In this document: piece by piece, positions 8,279 through 17,301 of the stretch
Layout: the number at the start of each line of letters is the position of its first letter
How positions within the stretch are numbered: the first letter of the stretch is position 1
NCBI RefSeq assembly: GCF_016918035.1
Contig: NZ_JAERWK010000021.1
Span: 62,001 to 126,000, forward strand
Length of the DNA stretch: 64,000 bases
Reading direction: 5' to 3'
Source of the DNA: Nakamurella leprariae
GTDB lineage: Bacteria > Actinomycetota > Actinomycetes > Mycobacteriales > Nakamurellaceae
Program-made: the position numbers and the translations under genes
Notes under the pieces: generated by a model
What the model was told of the DNA's origin: nothing
Seen by the model: only the letters and a program-made list of their open reading frames with translations
Database searches by the model: none

Positions 8279-9316
8279 TCAGAAGACGCTGTTCGGGTCG
8301 TAGTACTCGTCGATGTTCTCGCACCCGATGCCGACCGCCTTGGTGAACGACTCCGCCGGGAAGTCGGCCGGCACCCGCTGCCCGGTCGCGACCTCGATCG
8401 AGATCCTGAGGGCCTCGTCCGCGGCCAGCGACGGCGAGTTCAGCCCGGTGGAGATGTACTTGCCGTCACAGCCGCCGGACTTGATGAGCGCGAGGGCCTC
8501 CTTCTGGCCGTCGGCGGACGCAGCGACGTAGACGCTGTCGTACTGCGGCTTGCCGTTGACGACGTTGTAGCCGCCCAGGGCCATGGAGTCGTTGAGACCG
8601 AGGATGAGGTCGACGTCGGGGTTGCCGGCCAGCATGTTCTCCGCCGCGACCTGGCCCTTGTCCTGGGCGTACTCACCGGACTGCTCGGCCCGGATCTCGT
8701 ACTCCACGCCGCCTTCGGTGAGCCCGTCGAGAAATCCCTGCCGGCGGTTGGGACCGACGAACTCGTCAGTGGCCGGGCCGGTCAGGATGACCATCGAGAT
8801 GCTGTCCTTGCCCATGTCCCGGAACCGCTGGGCGGTGATCTTCCCGGACTCGCGGCCGATGGTGAGGTTGTCGGACTGGACGCTGGTCATCCCGGTGCCC
8901 GGCACGCTGGTGTCGATGTAGGTGACCGGGATCTTCGACGCGACCTGGGTCATCATCTCGAACTGACCCTTGACGCTGGTGGCGTTGACGACCAGCACGT
9001 CGGCGCCCTGGGACATCATCGCCTGCATCTGGTTCATCTGGACGACGGGATCCTTGTTGGCCGCCTGGAACAGCAGCGTGAAGCCCTGCTCCTGCGCGAT
9101 CTGCTCCGCCCGGACCTGCATCGCGGCGAAGTACGGCGCCTGCAGCTGCTGTTGCGCGAACCCGACCACCACGTCCTGCACGTCGGCCTTGACCCCGTTG
9201 GCCGGGCCGCTGGCGGGCTCGTCCGTCGGATAGATCTTCCCGCAGCCGCCGAGCGCCGCGGCCGCCACCAGCAGCGCGGCCAGCACCGCAGCCGTGCGCC
9301 CCCGCCCGGTCGTCAT
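8279..9316 (-). CDS. Sugar ABC transporter substrate-binding lipoprotein, RbsB-like
   Basis: The 345-residue protein begins with a lipoprotein signal (hydrophobic AAVLAALLVAAAALGGC, lipidated Cys near 25). Two periplasmic-binding-protein type 1 lobes follow, with VVVGFAQQQLQAPYFAAMQ, MSQGADVLVVNATSV and DLILGLNDSMALGG. This is the ribose/galactose/polyol-binding cluster. It would be anchored outside the membrane and deliver sugar to the permease at 9313-10383. The start overlaps the permease stop by 4 bp. The gene order ATPase-permease-binding protein-dehydrogenase points to a polyol or pentose substrate. Confidence 0.88.
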   Translation of the reverse strand: MTTGRGRTAAVLAALLVAAAALGGCGKIYPTDEPASGPANGVKADVQDVVVGFAQQQLQAPYFAAMQVRAEQIAQEQGFTLLFQAANKDPVVQMNQMQAMMSQGADVLVVNATSVKGQFEMMTQVASKIPVTYIDTSVPGTGMTSVQSDNLTIGRESGKITAQRFRDMGKDSISMVILTGPATDEFVGPNRRQGFLDGLTEGGVEYEIRAEQSGEYAQDKGQVAAENMLAGNPDVDLILGLNDSMALGGYNVVNGKPQYDSVYVAASADGQKEALALIKSGGCDGKYISTGLNSPSLAADEALRISIEVATGQRVPADFPAESFTKAVGIGCENIDEYYDPNSVF

Positions 9317-10383
9317 GACTGCCCGGCCGGCGTCGAGGAGGAAGCTGGGGAGTCGGTGGCGGTCTCAGTGGCGGCCTTGGTCCGGCGGCGGGAGTTGGCG
9401 AAGGAGACCGTGGCCAGGGTGACGGCGACCAGGATCAGCGCGCCACGGAAGGCGTCCTGCAGGAAGGTCGAGACGTTGAGCAGGGACAGCAGGTTCGCGA
9501 TGACGGTGAAGATGATGGTGCCGACGACGGCGCCGAAGACGCGCCCGTAGCCGCCGGACAAACGGGCGCCGCCGATGACCACCGCGGCGATGGCCTCGAG
9601 CTCGAGCAGGTTGCCGGCGGTCGAGGTGCCGGCCGCGAACCGGCCCAGGAACATCCAGCCGCCCAGGCCGACGAGCAGCCCGGCGAGGATGTACACCGAC
9701 CACAGGGTGCGCTTGACCGGGATGCCGGAGGCGCGGGCGGCCTCCTTGTTCGAGCCGATGGCGTAGACCCGCCGGCCCCACACGGTGCGGTACAGCAGGA
9801 ACGCGATGAGCGCGATGGCAGCGATCCAGATGATGGCCAGCACCGGGATGCCGATGATGGTGGTCTGCCCGAACGAGGCGAACGTGGCGGCCGCTTCGGG
9901 GATGATCGGGATGCCGTTGCCGTACGCGTAGACCAGGCCGCGGGCGAGCGCGAGCATGCCCAGGGTCACGATGAACGGCTCCAGGCCGCGGTACGCCACC
10001 AACCAGCCGTTCACGGCGCCGACGATGCCGCCGATGACGATGGCCACCAGCAGGGCCAGCCAGATGGACGGTCCGCCGAACAGCCCGGCGGCGATGACCG
10101 CGGCCAGCCCGAGAGCGGATCCGACGCTGATGTCGATCCCGCCGGTGAGCACGACGATGAGCTCGGCGAGCACCACCACGCCGATGATCGACATCTGCAG
10201 CAGCAGGTTGGTCAGGTTGGTGCCGCTCCAGAACACCGAGCCACGGGTGATCGTGGCGATGATGAGCAACGCCAGCAGGATGTACAACGCGTACTGGCCC
10301 TTGAGCCAGGCGCCGATCGCACTGCCCCGGGAGGTGTTCTCCTCGTACTGGTGGACCGGGGGCAGCGTGCTTGCCGTCGACAT
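9313..10383 (-). CDS. Sugar ABC transporter permease, RbsC-like
   Basis: The 356-residue membrane protein has ~9-10 hydrophobic helices and belongs to the BPD_transp_2 (RbsC) family. Marker segments are VVLTGGIDISVGSALGLAA, LGMLALARGLVYAYG and AIAAVVIGGARLSGGYG. It forms the channel of the importer with the tandem ATPase upstream. I chose ATG 10383, preceded by AAGGAG; the open frame continues far upstream but overlaps the ATPase. It overlaps the binding-protein start by 4 bp. Confidence 0.88.
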   Translation of the reverse strand: MSTASTLPPVHQYEENTSRGSAIGAWLKGQYALYILLALLIIATITRGSVFWSGTNLTNLLLQMSIIGVVVLAELIVVLTGGIDISVGSALGLAAVIAAGLFGGPSIWLALLVAIVIGGIVGAVNGWLVAYRGLEPFIVTLGMLALARGLVYAYGNGIPIIPEAAATFASFGQTTIIGIPVLAIIWIAAIALIAFLLYRTVWGRRVYAIGSNKEAARASGIPVKRTLWSVYILAGLLVGLGGWMFLGRFAAGTSTAGNLLELEAIAAVVIGGARLSGGYGRVFGAVVGTIIFTVIANLLSLLNVSTFLQDAFRGALILVAVTLATVSFANSRRRTKAATETATDSPASSSTPAGQS

Positions 10384-10448
10384 GTGAACTCCTTCGTTCC
10401 GATGGCGTCCGGATGGCGGCGCTCGCCGCCGAGGCGGGACGGGCGGGA

Positions 10449-11996
10449 TCAGTCCTGGTGGGTGAGGGCGGTACGGATGAGGTCGTCGGTGTCGGCGTGT
10501 TCGGGATCGAACTCGGCGACGACCTTGCCGTTGCGCATCACCAGGATCCGGTGGCAGAGGGAGAGCAGTTCCTCGGCTTCGCTGGAGACGACCAGCACCG
10601 CTTTGCCGCGGGCGGCCACCGACTGGATGATCTCGTAGATGTTGGCCCGGGCGCCGACATCGATGCCCTTGGTGGGCTCGTCGAGCACCACGAAGTCGGG
10701 GTCGGCCTCGAGCCACTTGGCCACCACGACCTTCTGCTGGTTGCCGCCGGACAGGGACTTCGTCATCGTCTTGACGCCGCCCTTGACCTGGAAGTCCCGG
10801 ATCAGCTCCTTGACCCGGGCCTTCTCCTGACCGGCGTTGACGACGCCGGCCCGGGCCATCCGGGGCAGCACCACCAGGCTCATGTTCTGGCCGTTGTCGA
10901 AGTCGTTCACGAAGCCCTCGAGCCGGCGGTCCTCGGTCAGGTAGGCGATGCGACGGCGCAGCGCATCGCCGGGCGTGCTCAGCTTGATGCGCTCGCCGCG
11001 CATCGTGACGACGCCGCCGACGGCCTGCCGCTGGCCGGTCACGGTGCGGGCGACCGAGGATCGACCGCTGCCGACGAGGCCGTACAGCCCGACGATCTCG
11101 CCGGACCGGACGTCGAAGGAGACACCGCGGGCGGATCCCCCGTACAGGTCCTGGACCGAGATGACCGGCGGGGCACCGTGGTGCTCGACCGGTGCGGGGC
11201 GGGCCAGCGCCTTGAGCGCCTGCCCGATCATCAGGGCCGTCACGTCGTCCGGGCTGGAGTCGGCGGCCCGGACGACGTCGACCAGCCGGCCGTTGCGCAG
11301 CACCGCGATGCGATCCGCCATGGCGAACACCTCGTTGAGGCGGTGCGAGACGAAGATGATGCAGGTTCCGGCCGCCTTCTCGCGGCGGACGAGGTCGAGG
11401 ATGTCGTTGAAGTGCTCCTCGCTGGTCGACGCCGTGGTCTCGTCCAGGATCATGATCCTGTGCTTGGTCACCGCGGCCCGGCTCAACGAGAGCATCTGCC
11501 GCTGACCGGGTCCCAGTCCGCGGGCGAGCTCGGTGGTCCGCAGGTGCCCGAGGCCGACCCCGCGCAGCACCTCGCGGGTCCGCTGGCTGTTGGTGTTCGT
11601 CTTCTGCGCCCACGGGCGGATGTCCCGCCCGGCGCGCAGCTTGTAGAGCCAGACGTTCTCCCCCACTGTGAAGTCGTCGATGATGAGCGGCTCCTGGTGC
11701 ATCATCAGCACCCCGGCCTGCTCGGCCTCGGCGGCGTTGCGGACCGGGTGCGGGTAGCCCGCCACCATGATATCGCCGTCGGTGGGGGTCTCGACGCCGG
11801 CCAGCAGCTTGGCGAACGTCGACTTACCGGCGCCGTTGGCGCCGCAGACGGCCAGCACCTCGCCGGCGTACCCGGTGAGGTCGACGCCGTCGAGGGCCTT
11901 GACGCCGGGGTAGTGCTTCTTCACACCCGTCGCCCGGAAGGCGACGGTCTGCTGCGGGTCGGTGGTCGGGTCGTGACCGTGCTGGTCCGAAGTCAT
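10449..11996 (-). CDS. Sugar ABC transporter ATP-binding protein, RbsA-like tandem ATPase
   Basis: This 515-residue protein carries two ABC cassettes in tandem, as in RbsA/AraG/MglA. The first has Walker A GANGAGKST and signature LGPGQRQMLSLSRA; the second has a degenerate P-loop LVGSGRSS and an intact LSGGNQQKVVVAKWL and VLDEPTKGIDVGA. ATG 11996 follows GGAGG at about 7 bases. It is the first gene of the importer operon, 65 bases ahead of the permease. It energises uptake of a monosaccharide or polyol. Confidence 0.9.
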   Translation of the reverse strand: MTSDQHGHDPTTDPQQTVAFRATGVKKHYPGVKALDGVDLTGYAGEVLAVCGANGAGKSTFAKLLAGVETPTDGDIMVAGYPHPVRNAAEAEQAGVLMMHQEPLIIDDFTVGENVWLYKLRAGRDIRPWAQKTNTNSQRTREVLRGVGLGHLRTTELARGLGPGQRQMLSLSRAAVTKHRIMILDETTASTSEEHFNDILDLVRREKAAGTCIIFVSHRLNEVFAMADRIAVLRNGRLVDVVRAADSSPDDVTALMIGQALKALARPAPVEHHGAPPVISVQDLYGGSARGVSFDVRSGEIVGLYGLVGSGRSSVARTVTGQRQAVGGVVTMRGERIKLSTPGDALRRRIAYLTEDRRLEGFVNDFDNGQNMSLVVLPRMARAGVVNAGQEKARVKELIRDFQVKGGVKTMTKSLSGGNQQKVVVAKWLEADPDFVVLDEPTKGIDVGARANIYEIIQSVAARGKAVLVVSSEAEELLSLCHRILVMRNGKVVAEFDPEHADTDDLIRTALTHQD

Positions 11997-12401
11997 CGGG
12001 GGCCTCCATGCGCAGAGCGGAACAGCGGGAACGGGTTGCGCGGCACTGGGAACTGCGCGCGGCGGCGCCCGGGTCAGGAACGAGCCCTGGGTGGATCCGG
12101 GTCCTCGGCGGGGGTCCCGGACGGGCGGTCCGGTCGTGGTCGCGCCGGTTCGCTCGAGGCTCAGGGTCCGTGACGGACGACGGCGCGCAGCAGCGCGGAT
12201 GTCCCTCGCCGCGAGCACATCAGACTTCCAGGCATCGCGGATCCTCCGTTGGATCGATGCGGGACGAGCTGCCTGTGACGCCGGGTGGTGACCAGATGCG
12301 ACAACGTAACCTCTGCCCGCCGATCCGGCTCGGGGACGGCGTGCGCCGTTCGGGTGGCGCGGCCCACGCCGTGGCCCGGGCCGGGTTCGTCGACGAGATG
12401 G
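11997..12401. other. Intergenic region upstream of the RbsABC-type operon
   Basis: This ~400-base stretch separates the importer operon from the EamA exporter stop. It probably holds the operon promoter, but no convincing -35/-10 pair stands out. It contains a 24-codon ORF with a strong ribosome site at 12161-12235 and a GTCCGT-g-ACGGAC inverted repeat near 12166-12178. Other open frames through here have no protein-like composition. Confidence 0.4.
12161..12235 (-). CDS. Possible 24-residue leader ORF upstream of the sugar importer
   Basis: ATG 12235 is preceded by GGAGGATCC at 7 bases and opens 24 codons ending at 12161-12163, 165 bases before the importer ATPase start. The peptide contains one Cys and five Arg residues and matches nothing I recognise. 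The same CGGAGGATCC string precedes the other mini-ORF in this operon (8262). It could be a leader peptide or coincidence. Confidence 0.3.
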   Translation of the reverse strand: MPGSLMCSRRGTSALLRAVVRHGP

Positions 12402-13370
12402 TCACCGACCGCGCGCTGGCCGAAGCGTTGTCGGGCTGACCGACTCCGGACCGGGGTTCTCCGGAGCCGGCCGGTTCCGCACGCGTCGCCGCATCGAGCT
12501 GAGCAGCACGCCACCGATGATCGCCGCTCCGGCGATGAGCTCGACGGGGTCCACCCCCTCGTCGAAGATCAGCCAGGACGAGAGCACGCCGACCACCGGG
12601 ACCAGCATGGAGAACGGCGCCACGGTGCTGGACGGGTAGCGGCTCAGCAGGGTGTTCCAGATGCCGTAGCCGATCAGGGTCGCCACCAGGACCACGTACA
12701 GCAGGCCGAGCACGGCCGGCAGTGCGGCGGCGGTCGCGGCCGTCGACAACGATGCCCAGATCCGTTGCGGACCCTCGACGATGAACGACAGTGCCAGCAT
12801 CGGCAGCACCGGGATCGTGGACATCCACAGGGTGAGGTGGAAGGCGTTCGGCGCCTTGGCCTGCCGGCTGCACACATTGCCGACGGCCCAGCCCAGCGCG
12901 CCGCACAGGGTGAGCACGACCGGCAGCAGCGCGGCCACCTGGGCGCGGTGGGCGGCGATGACGGCGAGACCCACGACCGCGGTCAGGATGCCGACCACCT
13001 GGCGGCCGGAGAGCCGCTCGCGCAGGAAGATCCCGGCCAGCACCACCGTGAACGGTGCGGACGCCTGCAGCACCAGGGACGCCAGGCCGCTGGGCATCCC
13101 GGCGGCCATGCCCAGGTAGAGGAACGCGAACTGCAGGGTGCCGATGCCCATCCCGACCCCGACCAGCCAGCGCACCGGGATGGCCGGGCGCCGTACCAGG
13201 AACAGCGTCGGCACGGCGATGATCGCGAACCGAACGGCCACCATGAGCAGCGGCGGGAAGTGTTCCAACGCCAGCGCGGTCGCGGGGAAGTTCAGTCCCC
13301 AGCAGACGGCGACGAGCACGGCGAGCAGGCGGTCGCGGGTGGTCACCCGACGAGGCTGACAGCCGGGCAT
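12402..13370 (-). CDS. EamA/DMT-family transporter
   Basis: The 322-residue protein has ten hydrophobic segments in two EamA repeats; the first repeat begins LLAVLVAVCWGLNFPATALA and the second ends near VELIAGAAIIGGVLLSS. The family exports metabolites such as amino acids or purines. ATG 13370 was chosen; GTG 13346 is an alternative and neither has a strong ribosome site. It is divergent from a LysR gene whose start is 50 bases away. A perfect 10-bp-arm palindrome lies in the gap, so the LysR protein likely regulates it. Confidence 0.85.
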   Translation of the reverse strand: MPGCQPRRVTTRDRLLAVLVAVCWGLNFPATALALEHFPPLLMVAVRFAIIAVPTLFLVRRPAIPVRWLVGVGMGIGTLQFAFLYLGMAAGMPSGLASLVLQASAPFTVVLAGIFLRERLSGRQVVGILTAVVGLAVIAAHRAQVAALLPVVLTLCGALGWAVGNVCSRQAKAPNAFHLTLWMSTIPVLPMLALSFIVEGPQRIWASLSTAATAAALPAVLGLLYVVLVATLIGYGIWNTLLSRYPSSTVAPFSMLVPVVGVLSSWLIFDEGVDPVELIAGAAIIGGVLLSSMRRRVRNRPAPENPGPESVSPTTLRPARGR

Positions 13371-13395
13371 CGTGAAGCACAAGCACCGTTCCGCA

Positions 13396-13417
13396 CAGTG
13401 ACGCTGTAGCGTCACTG
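13396..13417. promoter_or_regulatory. Perfect palindrome between EamA and LysR genes, probable LysR operator
   Basis: Arms CAGTGACGCT (13396-13405) and AGCGTCACTG (13408-13417) are exact reverse complements around a 2-base GT spacer. The palindrome ends 2 bases before the LysR start codon and 25 bases before the EamA start. A perfect 22-bp site in a 49-base divergent gap is best read as an operator shared by both promoters. If transcribed, it would also form a hairpin covering the LysR ribosome site. Confidence 0.7.
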
Positions 13418-13419
13418 CA

Positions 13420-14340
13420 ATGAGGACCGACCGGCTGGATCTCGACCAGCTGGCGTTGCTGCGCGAGCTGGCCGACCGGGGCTCGGTGACCGCGGTCGCA
13501 GCGGCGGTCGGGCGGACGCCGTCGGCGGTGTCGCAACAACTCAAGGCACTGCAGCGGCAGGTCGGGGTGCCGTTGGTGGAGCGGGTGGGGCGCGGCGTCC
13601 AGCTCACCGACGCGGGTCGGGCCCTGGTCGTCGGCGCCGTCACGGTGGCGACCGCGCTCGAGGAGGCGCAGGCCGGCTGGCACTCGTTCCGCGGCGAGGT
13701 GGGTGGGACGGTGCGGCTCGCGTCGTTCCACTCCGCCGCGGAACTGTTGATTCCCGGCCTGTTGCACCGGCTGTCCCGCTACCCCGGACTCCAGCTGGAC
13801 ACCTTCGACCAGGACGTGGCCGAGCAGGCGTTCGCCGGGCTGACCGCCGACTACGACATCGTGGTCGCGCACCGGTCGAACGACGTGGTGGTACCGGACC
13901 GGCCGCAGCTGCGGACGACGCTGCTGCTCCGCGAGCCGATGGACGTCGGCCTACCGCTGGATCACCCGTTGGCCCAGCGGGCGTCCGTCACCCCGCAGGA
14001 CCTGGATGGGGAGGCGTGGATCGTGCCGCCGCCGGACTACCCGATCGACCGGGTGCTGACCGCCATCGCCGCCCGGTCCGGGGTGCCGGTGCGGGTGGTC
14101 CGGCGCACCACCCACCTGCCGCTCATCGAGAAGCTGATCACCGCCGGTCACGGCATCGGCCTGCTGCCCCGGCACACCAGCGCGGAGCGGGCGGCGGGCC
14201 GATTCGCCCTGGTGCCGCTCAAGGAGATCCGCGCCGGCCGGGTGATCGAGGCGCTGTCGCGACCCGACCGGGCGGCCCGGCTTGCGGTGCGCACGGTGCT
14301 GGACGACCTGGTCGCCGAGGCGGCTACGGTCTGCGGCTGA
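13420..14340 (+). CDS. LysR-family transcriptional regulator
   Basis: The 306-residue LysR protein has an N-terminal winged helix (residues ~5-62) with LALLRELADRGSVTAVAAAV and PSAVSQQLKALQRQVGVPL. The effector-binding domain with two PBP2-like lobes follows. It starts at ATG 13420, directly after a perfect palindrome and without a visible Shine-Dalgarno, which suggests a leaderless mRNA. It probably controls itself and the divergent EamA exporter in response to the exported metabolite. Confidence 0.87.
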   Translation: MRTDRLDLDQLALLRELADRGSVTAVAAAVGRTPSAVSQQLKALQRQVGVPLVERVGRGVQLTDAGRALVVGAVTVATALEEAQAGWHSFRGEVGGTVRLASFHSAAELLIPGLLHRLSRYPGLQLDTFDQDVAEQAFAGLTADYDIVVAHRSNDVVVPDRPQLRTTLLLREPMDVGLPLDHPLAQRASVTPQDLDGEAWIVPPPDYPIDRVLTAIAARSGVPVRVVRRTTHLPLIEKLITAGHGIGLLPRHTSAERAAGRFALVPLKEIRAGRVIEALSRPDRAARLAVRTVLDDLVAEAATVCG

Positions 14341-14349
14341 CCACGCGGC

Positions 14350-15216
14350 CTACAGCGTCCAGCTCGACCGTTCGTCCCGCGGGGACTCCGCCGCGATGCC
14401 CTTGAGCACGCCCAGCACCTTGCCCTGGGCCACGCTGGTCGCGGCCGGGTCGGTGCCGGCCACGCTGACCTGCAGCGCGTGCAGCAGCAGCAGGTGGGAG
14501 ATCCGGCCGGTGACCACGTCGACGCCGTCGGACCCGGTGACCAGACCGGCGATGAGCGGGATGTCGACCAGCCGGGCCAGCGCGGAGTCGGGGTAGCTGG
14601 AGATGCCGATGGTGGTCGCACCGGCCTCCCGGGCCGCGGCGACGGTGTCCAGGGTGGGTTGGTTGGCCCCACTGTGACTGACGGCCAGGCACACGTCGTC
14701 CGCTGAGAGCAGGCGCGCGGTCAGCGACTGGGTGACCCCGTCGGCGGGCGCCTCCGTCGGCCACCCACTGCAGATGAACCGCAGAGCGGCGTCCTGGACG
14801 GGCGCGGCCGACGCCCCGGTGCCCACGAACAGCCGGCGGCGGGCCGACGCCAGCGCCATCACCGCGCGGTCGACCTGCCGCTGGTCGACCATGTCGGCGG
14901 ACAGCCGCAGGCTCTCGATGGCCGTGGCGAAGATGCCGGCCACCGTGGTGCGGTCGGGCGCAGCCGCGATCCCGGGCAACTCGCGGGCCAGCACCATCCG
15001 CAGTTGCGGGAACCCGGTGAAGCCGAAGCGCTGACAGGCCCGCACCACAGTCGCGGTCGACGTGCTGGCCGCTTCGGCCACGTCGGCCACCGACCAGCCC
15101 AGCACCCGCTCGGGATCAGCCAGGACCACCTCGGCGACGCGGCGCTCGCTGGCCACCAGCCGACCGACCATGGCCCGGATCCGGGCCAGCGCCTCCGACG
15201 GCGCGGGTGGGGTCAT
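14350..15216 (-). CDS. MurR/RpiR-family regulator with SIS domain
   Basis: The 288-residue protein has an N-terminal HTH_6 domain (residues ~1-78; SVADVAEAASTSTATVVRAC) and a C-terminal sugar isomerase (SIS) domain beginning VGTGASAAPVQDAA and including AVSHSGANQPTLDTV. RpiR regulators sense phosphosugars. It is the last gene of the UgpABCE-like operon, 38 bases after the second permease, so it probably regulates that system. The start ATG 15216 gives a family-typical length. Confidence 0.85.
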   Translation of the reverse strand: MTPPAPSEALARIRAMVGRLVASERRVAEVVLADPERVLGWSVADVAEAASTSTATVVRACQRFGFTGFPQLRMVLARELPGIAAAPDRTTVAGIFATAIESLRLSADMVDQRQVDRAVMALASARRRLFVGTGASAAPVQDAALRFICSGWPTEAPADGVTQSLTARLLSADDVCLAVSHSGANQPTLDTVAAAREAGATTIGISSYPDSALARLVDIPLIAGLVTGSDGVDVVTGRISHLLLLHALQVSVAGTDPAATSVAQGKVLGVLKGIAAESPRDERSSWTL

Positions 15217-15254
15217 CCGCGCAGGGTATGACGCGCCTGGACCGGACTCCCGGC

Positions 15255-16235
15255 TCACCGCAGTCCTGACCGCACGAAGGCGTCCACGACCTGCCGCTGC
15301 AGGGCCAGGTACAGCGCGAACACCGGCAGGCAGGCCAGCCCGGCGGCGGCCATCAGCGCCCCCCAGTCGTTGCCCTCGGACGTCAGGAAGGACCGGATGC
15401 CCACCTGGATGAGCTGGTCGGTCTGCCGCATCACCATGGTCGGCCAGAAGTACTCGTTCCAGGCCGAGATGAAGGCCAGGATGGCCACCGCTGCGATCGA
15501 CGGCCGCAGATTCGGCAGCAGCACCGTCCACAGCTGGTTGAACGCCGACCGGCCGTCCATGGTGGCCGCGTCGAACAGCTCTTTGGGGAACGCACTGATG
15601 TGCTGGAACAACATCAGCACCGACACGGCCGAGACCACCTGTGGCACCACCACGGCCGAGATGGTCTCCAGCAGGCCCAGCTGGGAGATGAGCACGTAGT
15701 TGGGCAGCATGGTGGCCTGGGCCGGGACCAGCCAGGTGCAGACGATCAGCAGCATGATGATCCGCTTGCTGGGGAACTCCCAGCGGGCCAACGCGAACGA
15801 GGCCAGCACCGCGGTCACCACGGTGCCGATCGCCACCGCCGCGGCCATCACGAAGGTGCCGAGCATCATGCCGCCGAACGGCAGGGTGGCCAGGACGTGC
15901 GAGTAGTTGTCGAAGGTGAACGACGTCGGGACCAGGGACTGGTCGAGCACGTCCTGGGCCGGTTTCACCGAGGTGGCGTACATCCAGTAGACCGGGAACG
16001 CGCTCAGCACCCCGACCACCGCCAGCACCACGTGCCCACCGATGCCGCGCCACCAGGACGGGCGCAGGAGTCGCGCGAGCGAGGAACGAGGGAGCGCGGG
16101 CTCCGACCATGCAGCGTCGCGGCCGTGCTCGGCGGAACGGTCGGCCGGACGCGGACCCGTTGCAATGGAACGCGTCTCGGCGGCTCCGGCGCCAGTGGGC
16201 GGAGTGGACAGCGGCAGGTCTTCCAGGATCAGCAC
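15255..16235 (-). CDS. Carbohydrate ABC permease, UgpE/MalG-like
   Basis: This is a membrane permease with six predicted helices and the MalG-type EAA loop (FDAATMDGRSAFNQLWTVLLP). GTG 16235 (326 residues) follows GGAG at ~5 bases; the frame remains open to 16292, which would give 345 residues. The N-terminal ~60 residues are a low-complexity, probably cytosolic extension rich in Ala/Pro/Ser. It pairs with the UgpA-like permease encoded just upstream. Confidence 0.85.
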   Translation of the reverse strand: MLILEDLPLSTPPTGAGAAETRSIATGPRPADRSAEHGRDAAWSEPALPRSSLARLLRPSWWRGIGGHVVLAVVGVLSAFPVYWMYATSVKPAQDVLDQSLVPTSFTFDNYSHVLATLPFGGMMLGTFVMAAAVAIGTVVTAVLASFALARWEFPSKRIIMLLIVCTWLVPAQATMLPNYVLISQLGLLETISAVVVPQVVSAVSVLMLFQHISAFPKELFDAATMDGRSAFNQLWTVLLPNLRPSIAAVAILAFISAWNEYFWPTMVMRQTDQLIQVGIRSFLTSEGNDWGALMAAAGLACLPVFALYLALQRQVVDAFVRSGLR

Positions 16236-16314
16236 AACAGCTCCGGGGGCAGGAGGTGGGTGGACCGGTCCAGCCGGCGCGGGCATTCGCACCGCACCGG
16301 CCGGGCGTCCGGGG

Positions 16315-17301
16315 TCAGTTGTCGTAGAAACTGAACCGGCGCATCAGCGTGAGCATCCCGGCGGCCAGGACACCGAAGGCGGCGAAGAACGCCACCGAGG
16401 CGGCCGAGGCGTACCCGACGTCGAAACTGGAGAAGCCGAACCGGTACAGCAGGTAGTAGATGTTCATGGTGGTGCCGGACGGCCCGCCCTGGGTGAGCAG
16501 GTCGAGCAGCGCGAAGGTCCACTGAGCCGAGAGCAGCACCGTCATCAAGGTCATGAACAGCACCGTGGGTGAGAGCAGCGGCAACGTGATGGTCCGCAGG
16601 ATGCGCCAGCGCGAGGCGCCGTCCAGGGCCGCGGCCTGGTCGTACTCGCCGTCGATGCCGGCCAGTCCGGCCGCGAAGATGAGCACGGCGAACCCGGTGA
16701 TCTGCCAGCCGGTGATGAGGATGATCGCGATGATCGCGGTCGGCGAGTTGCGGAACCAGTTGCCCGGGTCGACGCCGATGGTGCCGAGCGCCTGGTTGAT
16801 GATGCCGTCGGGCTGCATCATCCACCGCCAGATTGCAGCGGTGGCAACCGGTGTCACCAGCATCGGCACGAAGACCAGGGCCTGGTAGAAGCCGCGGGCC
16901 CGGCCGCCGACCTTGCGGCTGAGCAGCGCGATGACCATCGGGATGGCGACGGCGAACGGCAGCAGACCCAGCACGTACCACCCGGTGTTGACCACGGCCT
17001 GGCGCATCTCGGGCAGCGCCGCGATGTCCGAGTAGTTGTCCAGGCCCACCCAGCGTTTCGGCGTGGTGGGCAGCAGGTTCCAGTCGTAGAAGGACCACTC
17101 GACGGTCTGCACCAGCGGGCGGTACACCCAGAGCACCAGTCCGGCCACGGCCGGCAGCAGGTACAGGTACGGGCGCACTCGCACCCACCACCGCGACCCC
17201 GCCGGGGCCTTGGCCGCGACCGGCGGTCCGGACGGCGGCTTCGTCAGCAGGGGGCCCGGGCCGGCGGCGGTCGCCGGCCCGGGCGCGGTCTCGACCAGCA
17301 T
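16315..17301 (-). CDS. Carbohydrate ABC permease, UgpA/MalF-like
   Basis: The 328-residue permease has six main helices and an EAA loop (YDQAAALDGASRWRILRTIT). The N-terminus starts with a ~40-residue Ala/Pro/Gly-rich segment before YLYLLPAVAGLVLWVYRPL. It shares one base with the stop of the metallophosphoesterase gene, so the phosphoesterase is translated within the transporter operon. The family imports sugars, glycerol-3-phosphate or glycerophosphodiesters. Confidence 0.87.
   Translation of the reverse strand: MLVETAPGPATAAGPGPLLTKPPSGPPVAAKAPAGSRWWVRVRPYLYLLPAVAGLVLWVYRPLVQTVEWSFYDWNLLPTTPKRWVGLDNYSDIAALPEMRQAVVNTGWYVLGLLPFAVAIPMVIALLSRKVGGRARGFYQALVFVPMLVTPVATAAIWRWMMQPDGIINQALGTIGVDPGNWFRNSPTAIIAIILITGWQITGFAVLIFAAGLAGIDGEYDQAAALDGASRWRILRTITLPLLSPTVLFMTLMTVLLSAQWTFALLDLLTQGGPSGTTMNIYYLLYRFGFSSFDVGYASAASVAFFAAFGVLAAGMLTLMRRFSFYDN

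Noticed and set aside
6725-9550. 941-codon open frame antisense to the polyol dehydrogenase and sugar-binding protein
   Set aside because: It arises from high third-position GC of the real minus-strand genes and has His/Asp/Val-rich, non-family sequence.
12258-12439. Possible 60-residue plus-strand gene ending near the EamA stop
   Set aside because: No clear ribosome site, no recognisable family and it overlaps the end of the exporter gene.
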